Source: Clostridium frigoris
GTDB lineage: Bacteria > Bacillota > Clostridia > Clostridiales > Clostridiaceae
Length of the DNA: 32,618 nt
Assembly: GCF_018861865.1 (NCBI RefSeq)
Contig: NZ_JAHLDV010000040.1
Location: 1-32,618, forward strand
Reading direction: 5' to 3'
Shown: positions 25,667 to 32,618 of the stretch, in pieces
How positions within the stretch are numbered: the stretch's first letter is position 1
How the letters are laid out: the number at the start of each line of letters is the position of its first letter
Notes under the pieces: generated by a model
What the model was told of the DNA's origin: nothing
The model's input: only the letters and a program-made list of their open reading frames with translations
Databases searched by the model: none
Made by a program: the position numbers and the translations under genes

Positions 25667-25710
25667 ATTTGAATCCAAAAGAATAATAAAATATTCATAG
25701 GTTGTCTTTA

Positions 25711-25740
25711 GTATAATAAATACATCATAAGGACATAATT
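25711..25740 (+). promoter_or_regulatory. Candidate forespore (sigma-F/sigma-G type) promoter
   Basis: GTATA (25711-25715) matches the -35 of both forespore sigma factors. After 15 nt, GGACATAATT (25731-25740) fits the sigma-F -10 pattern GGNNANAHTR except for the last base. Read as CATAATT after 18 nt, it fits the sigma-G pattern CATNHTA except for the last base. It lies 34 nt before the sigma gene. Confidence 0.5.
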
Positions 25741-25774
25741 TAGAAACAAATACGCGAAAAGGAGCGGTGACCTT

Positions 25775-26548
25775 ATGATGTTTAACAAAGTAGAAGTATG
25801 TGGGTTAGATTCTTCAAAATTACCGGAATTAGAAGAAAAACAAATACAGGAGTTATTATTTAGGATACAAAATGGAGAGTATGAATGTAGAGAAAAATTT
25901 ATTGAAGGAAATCTTAAATTAGTGTTAAGTGTGTTGCAGCATTTCGGTAACAGTGACGAAAATTTAGGAAATTTATTCCATGTAGGTTGTATTGGGTTAA
26001 TGAAGTCAATTGATAATTTTGATTTAAGTAAAAATGCTAGGTTTTCAACATATGCAGTTTCAATGATAATTGAAGAAATAAGAAGGTACTTAAACGATAA
26101 TAATTCAATGAAAGTAAGCGAATATTTAAAAGATATTGCATATAAGGCATTGCAAGTTAGGGATCGATTATTGAAACAAGACAATAAAGAGCCTACCATA
26201 TCTAAAATAGCCAAAGAACTTAAATTAACTAAAGAGGACATAGTATTAGCTTTAGATACTATTAAAGATCCTATATCATTAATTGAACCAATTTATCATC
26301 AGGATGTGGATGAAATTTACGAAATGGATCAAAAACAAAATACTAAAAATTTAGAGGATAGTTGGTCTAAGAATATATCAATTAATGAGGGAATGAAAAA
26401 ATTAAATGTTAGGGAGAAATTAATCGTGAATTTAAGGTTTTTCAATGGAAAAACTCAAATGGAAGCAGCTAGTGAGATAGGTATATCAAAAGAACATGTA
26501 GCTATGATAGAAAAAAATGCATTAAAACATTTGAGAAGATATATATAG
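25775..26548 (+). CDS. Divergent sigma-G-like sporulation sigma factor
   Basis: The 257-aa protein is collinear with RNA polymerase sigma-G: 'NKVEVCGLDSSKLP' at the N-terminus, 'GNLKLVLSVLQHF', 'LFHVGCIGLMKSIDNFDLS', 'FSTYAVSMIIEEIRRYL' (regions 2.1-2.4), a region 3, and 'FFNGKTQMEAASEIGIS' (region 4). It departs where canonical SigG is nearly invariant. After the region 2.4 helix it has 'NDNNSMKVSEYLKD' where B. subtilis has 'RDNNPIRVSRSLRD'. In the region 4.2 recognition helix it has 'KEHVAMIEK' for 'QAQVSRLEK'. There is no spoIIGA or sigE neighbour, which normally precede sigG. It is therefore more likely a paralogue than the main sigG. AAAGGAG precedes ATG 25775. Confidence 0.85.
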   Translation: MMFNKVEVCGLDSSKLPELEEKQIQELLFRIQNGEYECREKFIEGNLKLVLSVLQHFGNSDENLGNLFHVGCIGLMKSIDNFDLSKNARFSTYAVSMIIEEIRRYLNDNNSMKVSEYLKDIAYKALQVRDRLLKQDNKEPTISKIAKELKLTKEDIVLALDTIKDPISLIEPIYHQDVDEIYEMDQKQNTKNLEDSWSKNISINEGMKKLNVREKLIVNLRFFNGKTQMEAASEIGISKEHVAMIEKNALKHLRRYI

Positions 26549-26567
26549 GGTTTTCTTTGAAAACCCT
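26547..26567 (+). terminator. Terminator overlapping the sigma gene stop codon
   Basis: Stem AGGGTTTTC / GAAAACCCT with loop TTT, followed by ATTTTAAATATTT. The left arm begins inside the TAG stop. Confidence 0.75.
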
Positions 26568-26647
26568 ATTTTAAATATTTCATTTTAGATAAATGCTTTA
26601 TTTTTTTAGTAGATAGTAGTACTATTAATTATAGTAAAGGTAATAAG

Positions 26648-26680
26648 GTTTATGAAAATTTAGTAATCGTATTCATAAAC
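26648..26680 (+). promoter_or_regulatory. Inverted repeat upstream of the hydroxyacid dehydrogenase gene
   Basis: GTTTATGAA (26648-26656) and TTCATAAAC (26672-26680) are exact complements separated by 15 nt, ending 10 nt before the AGGAGG site. It could be an operator or an mRNA hairpin affecting translation. Confidence 0.4.
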
Positions 26681-26702
26681 TCAAATTTTAGGAGGTAGAT
26701 AT

Positions 26703-27662
26703 ATGGTAAACACAGTATTTCTAAATTTAGAAAAACTTAACTTTGACAATAAATTAGACTTTTCCTCTATAACCAAACTAAGTACTTTCACAAAATATGA
26801 TAAAAATATTGACGAGAAAATTTTGGAGCGAGTTAAAGATCAAACTATTATAATTACGAAGGAATTACCTTTGAGTGGTAAATTAATATCAGAGTTTCCA
26901 TCCTCTGTTAAACTTATATGTGAAGCTGGGACAGGTTATAACAATATTGATATTGATGCTGCAAGAAAAAAAGGTATTACAGTTTGCAACGTTCCTAGTT
27001 ATAGCACGCAAGCAGTAGCAAATTTAGTAATCACATATATATTAAATTTTAGTTCTTCATTAATACAACAACAAATTATGCTCAAGGAAAAAAACTTTGA
27101 TAATTTTAATAAACATTTACAGTTGCCACATTTTGAACTTCAAAACAAAACACTTGGAGTCATCGGTGGGTATGGTGCTATTGGTCGTGAGGTTATAAAA
27201 ATTGCATTGGCAATAGGAATGAATATTCTTATATATAGTAAAACAGAGAAAACATGGGATAATCCTAATGTTCACTTTGCATCACTTGAAGATTTACTAA
27301 AACAGAGTGATTTTGTATCAATTAATTGTCCTTTAAATGCAGATACATTACATCTTATTGATAAGGACAAGCTTAAGCTAATGAAGCCTTCCGCTTTTAT
27401 AATAAACACATCAAGGGGCGCGATAATAAAAGAAACTGATTTAATAAAAGCTCTGCAAAATAGAGGGATTGCTGGGGCAGCGCTCGATGTTCAGGAACCA
27501 GAGCCACCAGAAACTACTAATCCATTGTTTGATATGGAAAATGTAATTTTAACTCCACATATAGGTTGGAGACGTTTTGAGTCTAGGCAAAGGTTAATAG
27601 AACTTATGGCGGTTAATATAGAATCATTTATAAAGGGAAAACCAATTAATGTTGTAAATTAA
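26703..27662 (+). CDS. D-2-hydroxyacid dehydrogenase (NAD-dependent)
   Basis: The 319-aa protein belongs to the D-isomer-specific 2-hydroxyacid dehydrogenase family, resembling glycerate/hydroxypyruvate reductases. Evidence includes 'EAGTGYNNIDIDAARKKGI' in the catalytic domain, the Rossmann segment 'LGVIGGYGAIGREV' (glycines 155, 156, 158, 161), 'NTSRGAIIKE' with Arg238, 'VQEPEPP' with Glu265 and 'LTPHIGW' with catalytic His286. It interconverts a 2-keto acid and a D-2-hydroxy acid; the exact substrate cannot be told. ATG 26703 follows AGGAGG. It is a single-gene unit with its own terminator. Confidence 0.92.
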   Translation: MVNTVFLNLEKLNFDNKLDFSSITKLSTFTKYDKNIDEKILERVKDQTIIITKELPLSGKLISEFPSSVKLICEAGTGYNNIDIDAARKKGITVCNVPSYSTQAVANLVITYILNFSSSLIQQQIMLKEKNFDNFNKHLQLPHFELQNKTLGVIGGYGAIGREVIKIALAIGMNILIYSKTEKTWDNPNVHFASLEDLLKQSDFVSINCPLNADTLHLIDKDKLKLMKPSAFIINTSRGAIIKETDLIKALQNRGIAGAALDVQEPEPPETTNPLFDMENVILTPHIGWRRFESRQRLIELMAVNIESFIKGKPINVVN

Positions 27663-27673
27663 AATGGTATATA

Positions 27674-27704
27674 AAAGCTGACATCATTTTATGGTGTCAG
27701 CTTT
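27674..27704 (+). terminator. Terminator after the hydroxyacid dehydrogenase gene
   Basis: A 12-bp stem AAAGCTGACATC / GGTGTCAGCTTT with loop ATTTTAT, followed by ATTATTAT. It may also end the oppositely oriented 58-aa gene. Confidence 0.8.
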
Positions 27705-27715
27705 ATTATTATAGG

Positions 27716-27892
27716 CTAATGAAAATCATTTTCTTTTATGATGTTATTAGTTACAAACTCTTCTAATACACTCATTATTTGTCCTTTGCTTAAGGTGTTA
27801 TACCAATCCATTCTTTCTATGGAAGTTGAATCCATCATATCTTTATTGTAAAAATTATCACCTTTTTTAATTCTTATAAATATCTGCTTCAT
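27716..27892 (-). CDS. Hypothetical 58-aa protein
   Basis: A short minus-strand frame with a perfect AGGAGG site (complement of 27899-27904) 6 nt before ATG, and a terminator beyond its stop. The product is hydrophilic, beginning 'MKQIFIRIKKGDNF', with a central 'ERMDWYNTLSKGQIMSVLEE' segment and no Cys pairs or membrane segment. No family is recognised. It lies downstream of the GH20 gene on the same strand (155 nt away) and could share its transcript. Confidence 0.65.
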   Translation of the reverse strand: MKQIFIRIKKGDNFYNKDMMDSTSIERMDWYNTLSKGQIMSVLEEFVTNNIIKENDFH

Positions 27893-28047
27893 TGTTATCC
27901 TCCTACTAAAATATAATTAAGTTATTATGGGTACATAGCTACTTTTATTAAAATCATTCTAATTTCAACTATGCCCAATTTAAGATAATTTATTCTTAAT
28001 TAGGATATTAAAGCAATAAAATCATTCTATATTAGAAAATGAAATTA

Positions 28048-29910
28048 TTAACAAGCCAGCATCCGGATACTTCTTAAATATTTACAAGTGTAGGCTATAA
28101 TATCGCGAATTCTATATAATTCACTTTCTTTATTTCGTGTTCTCCATATCTTAGTAAAGTCATAGAACCACACTTCAAGATTTTCAGCGAGATCTCTTGG
28201 CGTGAATACTGTATTTATTTCATTCATGCCTTTTTCATTTTTTAGTAAGTTTAAGAAGAAGCTATCTACTAATTGTATTGCCCTTGCTGAGACAATAAAT
28301 TCTTGTAGATCAAATGTGTTTATGCGTACTTTATTAGATAATCTAGTGAACTTATCTTCTATTTCACAAGCTAGGTTATACCCATCTAAAATCTTTTTCC
28401 AATCAAGATTACTAAAATCCTTTTTATTATCTAAATCATTACTAAAATTTTCTTTCCATTCAACTAGTTCATACCATCCAACAACTTGATTCTTTGATAA
28501 TTGATTAAGTAGCGACACAAGTTTAAGTGAGTCATCGCCATACTCTATTATAGAGATGGCTTTATATACATTTTCAAAGCCTTTTTCTCCTTCTGGATTC
28601 CATGATAAAGAGGCTCCGTATGCCATGCCAGGAATTGAGGTGCTTAAAAAATTTATATGACCAAAGTCACCCCAGTCAGTGTTTAAAACACCAGTTGCGC
28701 CATATTTAACGCCGTAAGCTACCATTCTTTTTATATTTTCAAAACCTTTATCGACTTTATTTACTAGTTGATTCCAACCCCATACCCCTGGGCATACGTA
28801 TTGCTCCATACCTGATTCAGTTATTGCCTTTGTTCCATCTTCTTTGGCATCTTCATTATAATCCCAATTAAGACAAATGGCATCTTTACTTATATTACTT
28901 AAAAGTTCTGGATGATGTAAAATCACATCACCCCAAAACATAACTCGCTTACCTTTTTTCTTTACTATATCTATAACTTTGTTCAAAAATTCAACGTACA
29001 ACATTCCAACTCCAACTTCATCAGCACGGGCCTTGCTTTTACCCTTACCTAATTCAAAGGTTTCATCACAACATATATTGAATGTGTTTGAACTAAATAG
29101 AGGTATATACTGCATAAGCATTTTTTCAACAAGTTTTATACTACCTGCATTAGTTGCATCAAGTGTGTGTGAATTCATTCTGTGCTCAAAGGAATATTCT
29201 CCCCCTTCGCTATTTTCTAGCTCACAAAATTCATTGAATGATTTTGATCTAAGCACTTCATACATGTGACCGAATGTCGATAATGAAGGAATTAATTCGA
29301 CATGTCGTTTATTACAATATTGGTCTAGTATTAAAATTTCTTCAGCTGTTAGTGGATCTTTGTCCATCCAAATTTCACTCATGCCCTTAAATGCAAAAGT
29401 GTGCTCTATATATAGTTGTAATTGATTTATTTTATAAAAAGAAGCCCTATCAACTAGTTCCATAAGCATTTTAAGTGTTGGTACTTTACCCCTTGTAACA
29501 TCATGATAGAATCCACGATTAGTGAAATAAGGTTCATCATCAATTTTAAGTTTTGGGAGTAAAGCCCCATTTTGTCTTATAATCTGTCTTAATGTCTGTA
29601 ATCCATAAAATATGCCTATTGAAGTAGCACCACATATTTCTACGCGATTTCCATAAATATATAAACTATAAGCTTCTTTTGGACCTGATGTTTTTTTAAA
29701 AGTAATTATAACTTTATTGCTATTACAGTCAAAAGCCTTATTTATTAATAAATTGAATCCTAATTGCTGTTTAATTTCATCTTGTAATAAGATAGCTGTA
29801 TTTAGGTCATCAAAACTACATTGATAATCTAAGACTATCTCTGTATCTCTTTTAAGTTGTACTGTACCTTCGTTTATATCTAAATGTTTTGGACTTGGTA
29901 TTAAAAACAT
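28048..29910 (-). CDS. Family 20 glycoside hydrolase (beta-N-acetylhexosaminidase-like), cytoplasmic
   Basis: I choose ATG 29910 (AGGAG with 8-nt spacing), giving 620 aa; an in-frame GTG three codons upstream abuts the ribosome binding site. Residues up to about 125 form the GH20b domain ('YSLYIYGNRVEICGATSIGIFYGLQTLRQI' region). The catalytic barrel follows with 'RGFYHDVTRGKVPTLKML', 'LYIEHTFAF', 'ELIPSLSTFGHM' and the catalytic Asp-Glu pair in 'NICCDETFELG' (Asp282-Glu283). GH20 enzymes release terminal GlcNAc or GalNAc by substrate-assisted catalysis. There is no signal peptide, so it probably trims imported or recycled amino-sugar glycans. The C-terminal 150 residues are a helical extension of unknown role. 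Confidence 0.88.
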   Translation of the reverse strand: MFLIPSPKHLDINEGTVQLKRDTEIVLDYQCSFDDLNTAILLQDEIKQQLGFNLLINKAFDCNSNKVIITFKKTSGPKEAYSLYIYGNRVEICGATSIGIFYGLQTLRQIIRQNGALLPKLKIDDEPYFTNRGFYHDVTRGKVPTLKMLMELVDRASFYKINQLQLYIEHTFAFKGMSEIWMDKDPLTAEEILILDQYCNKRHVELIPSLSTFGHMYEVLRSKSFNEFCELENSEGGEYSFEHRMNSHTLDATNAGSIKLVEKMLMQYIPLFSSNTFNICCDETFELGKGKSKARADEVGVGMLYVEFLNKVIDIVKKKGKRVMFWGDVILHHPELLSNISKDAICLNWDYNEDAKEDGTKAITESGMEQYVCPGVWGWNQLVNKVDKGFENIKRMVAYGVKYGATGVLNTDWGDFGHINFLSTSIPGMAYGASLSWNPEGEKGFENVYKAISIIEYGDDSLKLVSLLNQLSKNQVVGWYELVEWKENFSNDLDNKKDFSNLDWKKILDGYNLACEIEDKFTRLSNKVRINTFDLQEFIVSARAIQLVDSFFLNLLKNEKGMNEINTVFTPRDLAENLEVWFYDFTKIWRTRNKESELYRIRDIIAYTCKYLRSIRMLAC

Positions 29911-30356
29911 ATTGTGCACTCCTAAATTTTATTTGGTTATGGGTTTATTATTAGTTCTAAATGCCCAGCAAATTTCACTTTTTAATAATAATTATATAAG
30001 GTAATGTTTGCTAAAAAAAGCACCCTTTTTATAATGATTTTCTTATAAATTCAACATAAAAAGATGCTAATAAAATGAATGAAATATATTCAAATTAAAT
30101 CTGCATCTATTTCTTTACGTTATACCATATTGGACAAAAAATCAATAGTCTAAAACAGAATAATAAAATTAGCAAAACAACATGTATAAAAGGAAGGGTA
30201 ACTTGTAAATAGAATTGTAAAATTTTATTTATTGCTAATAACTATAGTAATGGTGTAAAATGTACCGGGTAAAGGTAGTTTTTACGTGATAAAAGTAGTG
30301 AGGTTTTTACTTCACTTAATAGTACATATCTTATACTAATATTAAAGGGGTTTATA
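29911..30356. other. Intergenic region between GH20 and permease genes, with candidate promoter
   Basis: A 446-nt AT-rich gap between divergent genes, with no open frame I would support. A candidate plus-strand promoter is TTGCTA (30232-30237), an 18-nt spacer and TAAAAT (30256-30261), leaving a leader of about 90 nt before the permease. That leader has a small hairpin AGTGAGGT/ACTTCACT near 30296-30315. I see no lysine riboswitch core. Confidence 0.45.
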
Positions 30357-31829
30357 ATGAGTGAATTAAAGACAAATGAATTAGAAACGAATCAATTAAA
30401 AAGAGGATTAAAATCTCGTCATCTTAACATGATTGCTATTGGGGGAGCAATAGGAACAGGATTATTTTTGGCTTCAGGTGGGACAGTAAGTGAGGCAGGC
30501 CCTGGTGGAGCGTTAGTAGCATATACAGTTATAGGAATAATGGTATATTTTTTAATGACGGGGCTTGGCGAGATGGCTACATTTATGCCAGTTACTGGTT
30601 CTTTTGAAACATATGCATCAAGATTTGTTGACCCAGCATTAGGTTTTGCTTTAGGTTGGAATTATTGGTATAACTGGGCAATTACTGTTGCGGTTGAAAT
30701 GGTCGCAGGAGCTATGATTATGAAGTACTGGTTTCCAGGGGTGCCTGCACTTGTTTGGAGTATATCTTTTCTAGTATTACTATTCGGATTAAATATGCTT
30801 TCAGCTAAGGCATATGGAGAATCAGAATTTTGGTTTGCAGGTATCAAAGTTGTAGCAGTTCTAGTGTTTTTGGCAGTAGGAGTTGCAATGATTTTTGGAA
30901 TAATTGGGGGACATCATATTGGTCTTTCAAATTTTACGTTTTTAGATCCTAAAAGTGGTGCTAAAGGACCATTCCCTTTTGGTTTTAAAGGTATATTAAT
31001 GGTTTTCTTAATTGCAGGCTTTTCTTTTCAGGGAACAGAACTCGTAGGTATAGCGGCTGGTGAAAGTGAAGATCCAGAGAAAAATGTACCTAAAGCAATA
31101 AATAGTGTATTTTGGAGAATTGTAATATTTTATTTAGGGGCAATATTTATTATCAGTGCATTAATACCCTTTACACAAGCTGGAGTTACGACGAGCTCTT
31201 TTACCACTATTTTTGAAAGAGCAGGTATTGCTGGAGCTGCAAGTATCATGAATGCTGTAGTTTTAACATCAGTTCTTTCTTGTGGTAATTCTGGAATGTA
31301 TGCTGCTAGCCGTATGTTATATGCAATGGCAAGAGAGGGAAGAGCGCCAAAAGCACTTTCCAAAGTGAATTCTCGCGGTGTTCCTATAAATGCATTATTA
31401 CTTACTACATTAGTAGCTTCCGCATCTTTCTTAGTAGGTTTATATGCGCAAGAAACAGTATATATGTGGTTAGTTGCAGCTTCAGGACTCGCTGGATTTA
31501 TTGCATGGGTAGGAATTGCAGTATGTCACTATCGCTTTCGTAAAGCATTTGTAGCACAAGGAAAAGATAGTGATTTATTGAAATATAAAGCGAAATTTTT
31601 TCCGTTTGGCCCAATTCTTGCACTAATATTATGTGTTATTGTTATATTAGGACAAGGTGTAACTTATTTTACAGCTGATTCAATAGATTGGAAAAATGTT
31701 ATTGCATCCTATATCGGATTACCTTTATTCATAGCTTTATGGGTAGGATATAAGGTGAAATATAAAACTAAAATTGTGAATCTAAAAGAAGCTAGTTTTA
31801 GTACAGAGCCAATAAATAACGAAAAATAA
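30357..31829 (+). CDS. LysP-like amino acid permease (APC superfamily, AAT family)
   Basis: The 490-aa integral membrane protein has about 12 hydrophobic segments. It carries the family opening 'RHLNMIAIGGAIGTGLFLASG', 'AGPGGALVAY', 'PVTGSFETYASRFVDPALGF', 'GWNYWYNWA', 'GFSFQGTELVGIAAGESEDP', 'SGMYAASRMLYAMAREG' and 'FIAWVGIAVCHYRFRKAF'. These blocks match E. coli LysP closely, including the GTELIGIAAGESEDP region and the C-terminal 'DWKNVIASYIGLPLF'. Proton-coupled lysine uptake is the best guess; other cationic or neutral amino acids are possible. AAAGGGG precedes ATG 30357. Single gene with a strong terminator. Confidence 0.9.
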   Translation: MSELKTNELETNQLKRGLKSRHLNMIAIGGAIGTGLFLASGGTVSEAGPGGALVAYTVIGIMVYFLMTGLGEMATFMPVTGSFETYASRFVDPALGFALGWNYWYNWAITVAVEMVAGAMIMKYWFPGVPALVWSISFLVLLFGLNMLSAKAYGESEFWFAGIKVVAVLVFLAVGVAMIFGIIGGHHIGLSNFTFLDPKSGAKGPFPFGFKGILMVFLIAGFSFQGTELVGIAAGESEDPEKNVPKAINSVFWRIVIFYLGAIFIISALIPFTQAGVTTSSFTTIFERAGIAGAASIMNAVVLTSVLSCGNSGMYAASRMLYAMAREGRAPKALSKVNSRGVPINALLLTTLVASASFLVGLYAQETVYMWLVAASGLAGFIAWVGIAVCHYRFRKAFVAQGKDSDLLKYKAKFFPFGPILALILCVIVILGQGVTYFTADSIDWKNVIASYIGLPLFIALWVGYKVKYKTKIVNLKEASFSTEPINNEK

Positions 31830-31851
31830 TTCTTTATTATAATGTAGATAT

Positions 31852-31885
31852 AAAAAGTTGCGATGAAAATTCATTGCAACTTTTT
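31852..31885 (+). terminator. Terminator after the permease gene
   Basis: A 15-bp stem with one G-U pair (AAAAAGTTGCGATGA / TCATTGCAACTTTTT), loop AAAT, with the T-run in the right arm. Confidence 0.85.
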
Positions 31886-32077
31886 ATTGTTTATAGGACT
31901 ATAATTTATATTAGGTATAATATAAGTGAGTAATATTTCGAATATTAGAAATATTAAAATCATTTTACCATGCGTATCCGAATGAGTAATATTGAAATAT
32001 TTAGCTATATATGTAGAAATATAGAGCTAATCTTATTAGAATCTATTTATGGAAAAAGTGACTTGTTATATATATGA
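31886..32077. other. AT-rich region upstream of the rRNA promoters
   Basis: No gene is visible between the permease terminator and the 16S gene (about 530 nt). This part is AT-rich with short inverted repeats, for example TTAGCT/AGCTAA arms near 32000-32035 and an AATATT-TCG-AATATT palindrome near 31934. It may serve as an UP-element region. Confidence 0.4.
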
Positions 32078-32100
32078 TACAATATTCCTTGTCGTCACAT
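32078..32100 (+). promoter_or_regulatory. Candidate upstream rRNA promoter (-10 and start region)
   Basis: TACAAT (32078-32083), then 7 nt, then GTCGTCACAT (32091-32100). The same start-region sequence lies at the same distance from the -10 box of the downstream promoter. No good -35 box is seen. Confidence 0.5.
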
Positions 32101-32173
32101 ACGAGTGGCACACGAAACTAACCGTTAATTATGATTTAATAGATTTTAATTAAAATTTATTTTAAAGAAGTAG

Positions 32174-32202
32174 TTGACAAAACAAGAAAAACCTAGTATT
32201 AT
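32174..32202 (+). promoter_or_regulatory. Main rRNA operon promoter
   Basis: Perfect TTGACA (32174-32179), a 17-nt spacer and TATTAT (32197-32202). The start region GTCGTCACAT follows 7 nt later. Confidence 0.85.
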
Positions 32203-32209
32203 AGTAGAA

Positions 32210-32416
32210 GTCGTCACATGATGACAAAGCAAATTGGTCTTTGAAAATTAAACAGAGAAATAGGTAAAGAAATGAAATAATATTTTATTTTAACCAGTCA
32301 ATTACTTTAGTAAAAGTAATATTTTAGTCGTAAGGCTAAAAAGTATGTAATGAGCTTGAGTAACAACTTAACAGTTGTCTCAGATTAATTATTTCAACAA
32401 AAAAGTGTAAACTTTT
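32210..32416 (+). other. rRNA leader with boxA-like antitermination region
   Basis: About 200 nt of transcribed leader. It includes an imperfect palindrome GTCGTCA-CA-TGATGAC at its start and GGTCTTTGAAAATTAAACAG (about 32237-32256), the sequence typical of clostridial and bacillar rRNA leaders near boxA. It probably also contains the 16S processing stem. Confidence 0.65.

Positions 32417-32618
<202 letters not shown>

Noticed and set aside
25708-26241. Long minus-strand open frame opposite the sigma-G-like gene
   Set aside because: It is antisense to a clear coding gene, shows no family resemblance and has low-complexity Ser/Leu composition.
30262-30356. Lysine riboswitch in the leader of the LysP-like gene
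   Set aside because: The leader is under 100 nt and shows none of the conserved L-box core; only a small hairpin is visible.

Overview
This 32.6 kb window looks like a chromosomal segment of a low-GC, spore-forming Clostridium (sensu stricto). The evidence is the strong A+T bias, the clostridial 16S and 5S sequences, a T-box leader, AraC/YesN-type two-component genes, a sigma-G-like sporulation factor and strong AGGAGG ribosome binding sites. A cold-adapted C. estertheticum-like species is possible but not proven. The window is bounded by two rRNA operons in the same orientation: the 3' end of 23S plus 5S on the left, and the promoters and first ~200 nt of 16S on the right. No tRNA genes, insertion sequences, phage genes or CRISPR arrays were seen.

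Left part (1-7.9 kb). A 23S tail and intact 5S are followed by a second, diverged 5S copy that has lost 27 nt at its 5' end. Next come a beta-propeller lactonase, convergent with ilvA (threonine deaminase) under a T-box whose specifier reads AUC (Ile). Two secreted L,D-transpeptidases follow; the larger carries InlB-type B-repeats and an FN3 domain. Then there are two small Cys-pair (zinc-ribbon-like) proteins, a stand-alone EVE-domain protein and a Cys-type glutathione peroxidase.

Middle (7.9-17.4 kb). A coherent sugar-sensing and uptake locus comprises a YesN-like response regulator, a LytS/YesM-like histidine kinase, two membrane-anchored periplasmic-binding proteins (one a clear MglB relative), and then the lipoprotein MglB, ATPase MglA and permease MglC. 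The inferred model is that anchored binding proteins present extracellular galactose or a related sugar to the kinase, and the regulator controls the mgl transporter, which also has a candidate cre (CcpA) site. The arrangement resembles the XylFII-LytST three-component system described in C. beijerinckii, but with two anchored binding proteins.

Right part (17.4-32.6 kb). This holds an HAD phosphatase, an orphan hybrid-sensor histidine kinase, a structured palindromic element, a SAM methyltransferase, a PPDK regulatory protein, a beta-helix protein whose ribosome binding site is directly preceded by an (TTA)11 tract, and L-lactate dehydrogenase. It continues with a divergent sigma-G paralogue with a possible forespore promoter, a D-2-hydroxyacid dehydrogenase, a 58-aa unknown gene, a cytoplasmic GH20 hexosaminidase and a LysP-like permease. 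It ends with tandem rRNA promoters and the 16S start.

The most interesting points are the expanded Mgl sensing locus, the sigma-G paralogue with altered DNA-contact regions, the trinucleotide repeat abutting a ribosome binding site, and the decayed second 5S gene. No wholly new defence or mobile system could be supported.
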